From contig JAJYZN010000061.1 in NCBI GenBank assembly GCA_021799915.1, positions 1-13,634 of the forward strand: a stretch of DNA of 13,634 nt, written 5' to 3'. Under the pieces are notes generated by a model. The model did no database searches and was not told the origin of the DNA. It was given only the letters and a program-made list of their open reading frames with translations. The position numbers were made by a program, and so were the translations under genes. Shown in pieces: positions 13,605-13,634 of this stretch. This DNA comes from Actinomycetes bacterium (lineage in GTDB: Bacteria; Actinomycetota; Acidimicrobiia; Acidimicrobiales; RAAP-2). The stretch's first letter is position 1. Each line of letters opens with the position of its first letter.

Positions 13605-13634
13605 GTGTCGGGGCTTCGCTCGGCCGGGGGGGCC
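13605..13634 (+). other. Possible start of a divergent gene at the window end
   Basis: A GTG at 13605 opens a plus-strand frame, VSGLRSAGGA, to the window edge, with GAGGGG just before it. Ten codons are too few to identify a gene, so this is only a placeholder for what may follow. Confidence 0.15.

Noticed and set aside
1..13634. Mobile element, prophage, tRNA or rRNA gene
   Set aside because: No transposase, integrase, terminal repeats or tRNA-like cloverleaf was recognised, and base composition is even across the window.

Overview
The window is GC-rich DNA (roughly 70% G+C by eye) that is almost fully coding. It most resembles an actinomycete, probably from the Acidimicrobiia or a neighbouring deep lineage. 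Supports for this are an RsrA-type zinc anti-sigma factor next to a SigR/SigH-like sigma factor (the thiol-redox pair of Actinomycetota), a DUF2342 zinc metalloprotease beside tilS and hpt (an arrangement known from mycobacteria), a CYP142-like P450, frequent GTG starts with GTGA stop/start overlaps, and several starts that look leaderless. The taxon is inferred, not shown.

Bases 1-4046 form one minus-strand chain read in the order sigR, rsrA, DUF2342 protease, tilS-hpt fusion, folE (cut by the window edge). rsrA starts 13 bases after the sigR stop; rsrA/protease and protease/tilS share a GTGA overlap. The tilS/folE junction has the same ancestral overlap, but three tandem copies of a 14-base unit there appear to have pushed the folE start 28 bases downstream. 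A 7-base inverted repeat overlaps the likely sigR -10 box.

Bases 4153-9777 run on the plus strand: a CYP142-like P450, an SDR oxidoreductase coupled to it, a PgeF/LACC1-family protein, then murL and murD2. The last two are the most notable content. They encode the uncommon route to D-glutamate in peptidoglycan: MurD2 adds L-Glu to UDP-MurNAc-L-Ala and MurL epimerises that residue afterwards, so glutamate racemase is not needed. PgeF acts on UDP-MurNAc-peptide precursors in Escherichia coli, so pgeF-murL-murD2 may form a precursor editing and building module. Three copies of a 23-base tandem repeat begin inside the murD2 end and fill the gap to the next gene.

Bases 9847-13580 hold a minus-strand FAD-linked oxidase of the D-2-hydroxyglutarate/glycolate/D-lactate dehydrogenase family, a divergent APC-family permease, and a minus-strand FKBP-type prolyl isomerase lipoprotein. 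The FKBP frame is intact from signal peptide to C-terminus except for one in-frame TAG at codon 124, where the family often has tyrosine. All twelve other visible gene ends use TGA, so this TAG is either a recent nonsense mutation, a sequence error, or a recoded codon. The divergent interval 11260-11425 carries two inverted repeats and a small coupled leader ORF.
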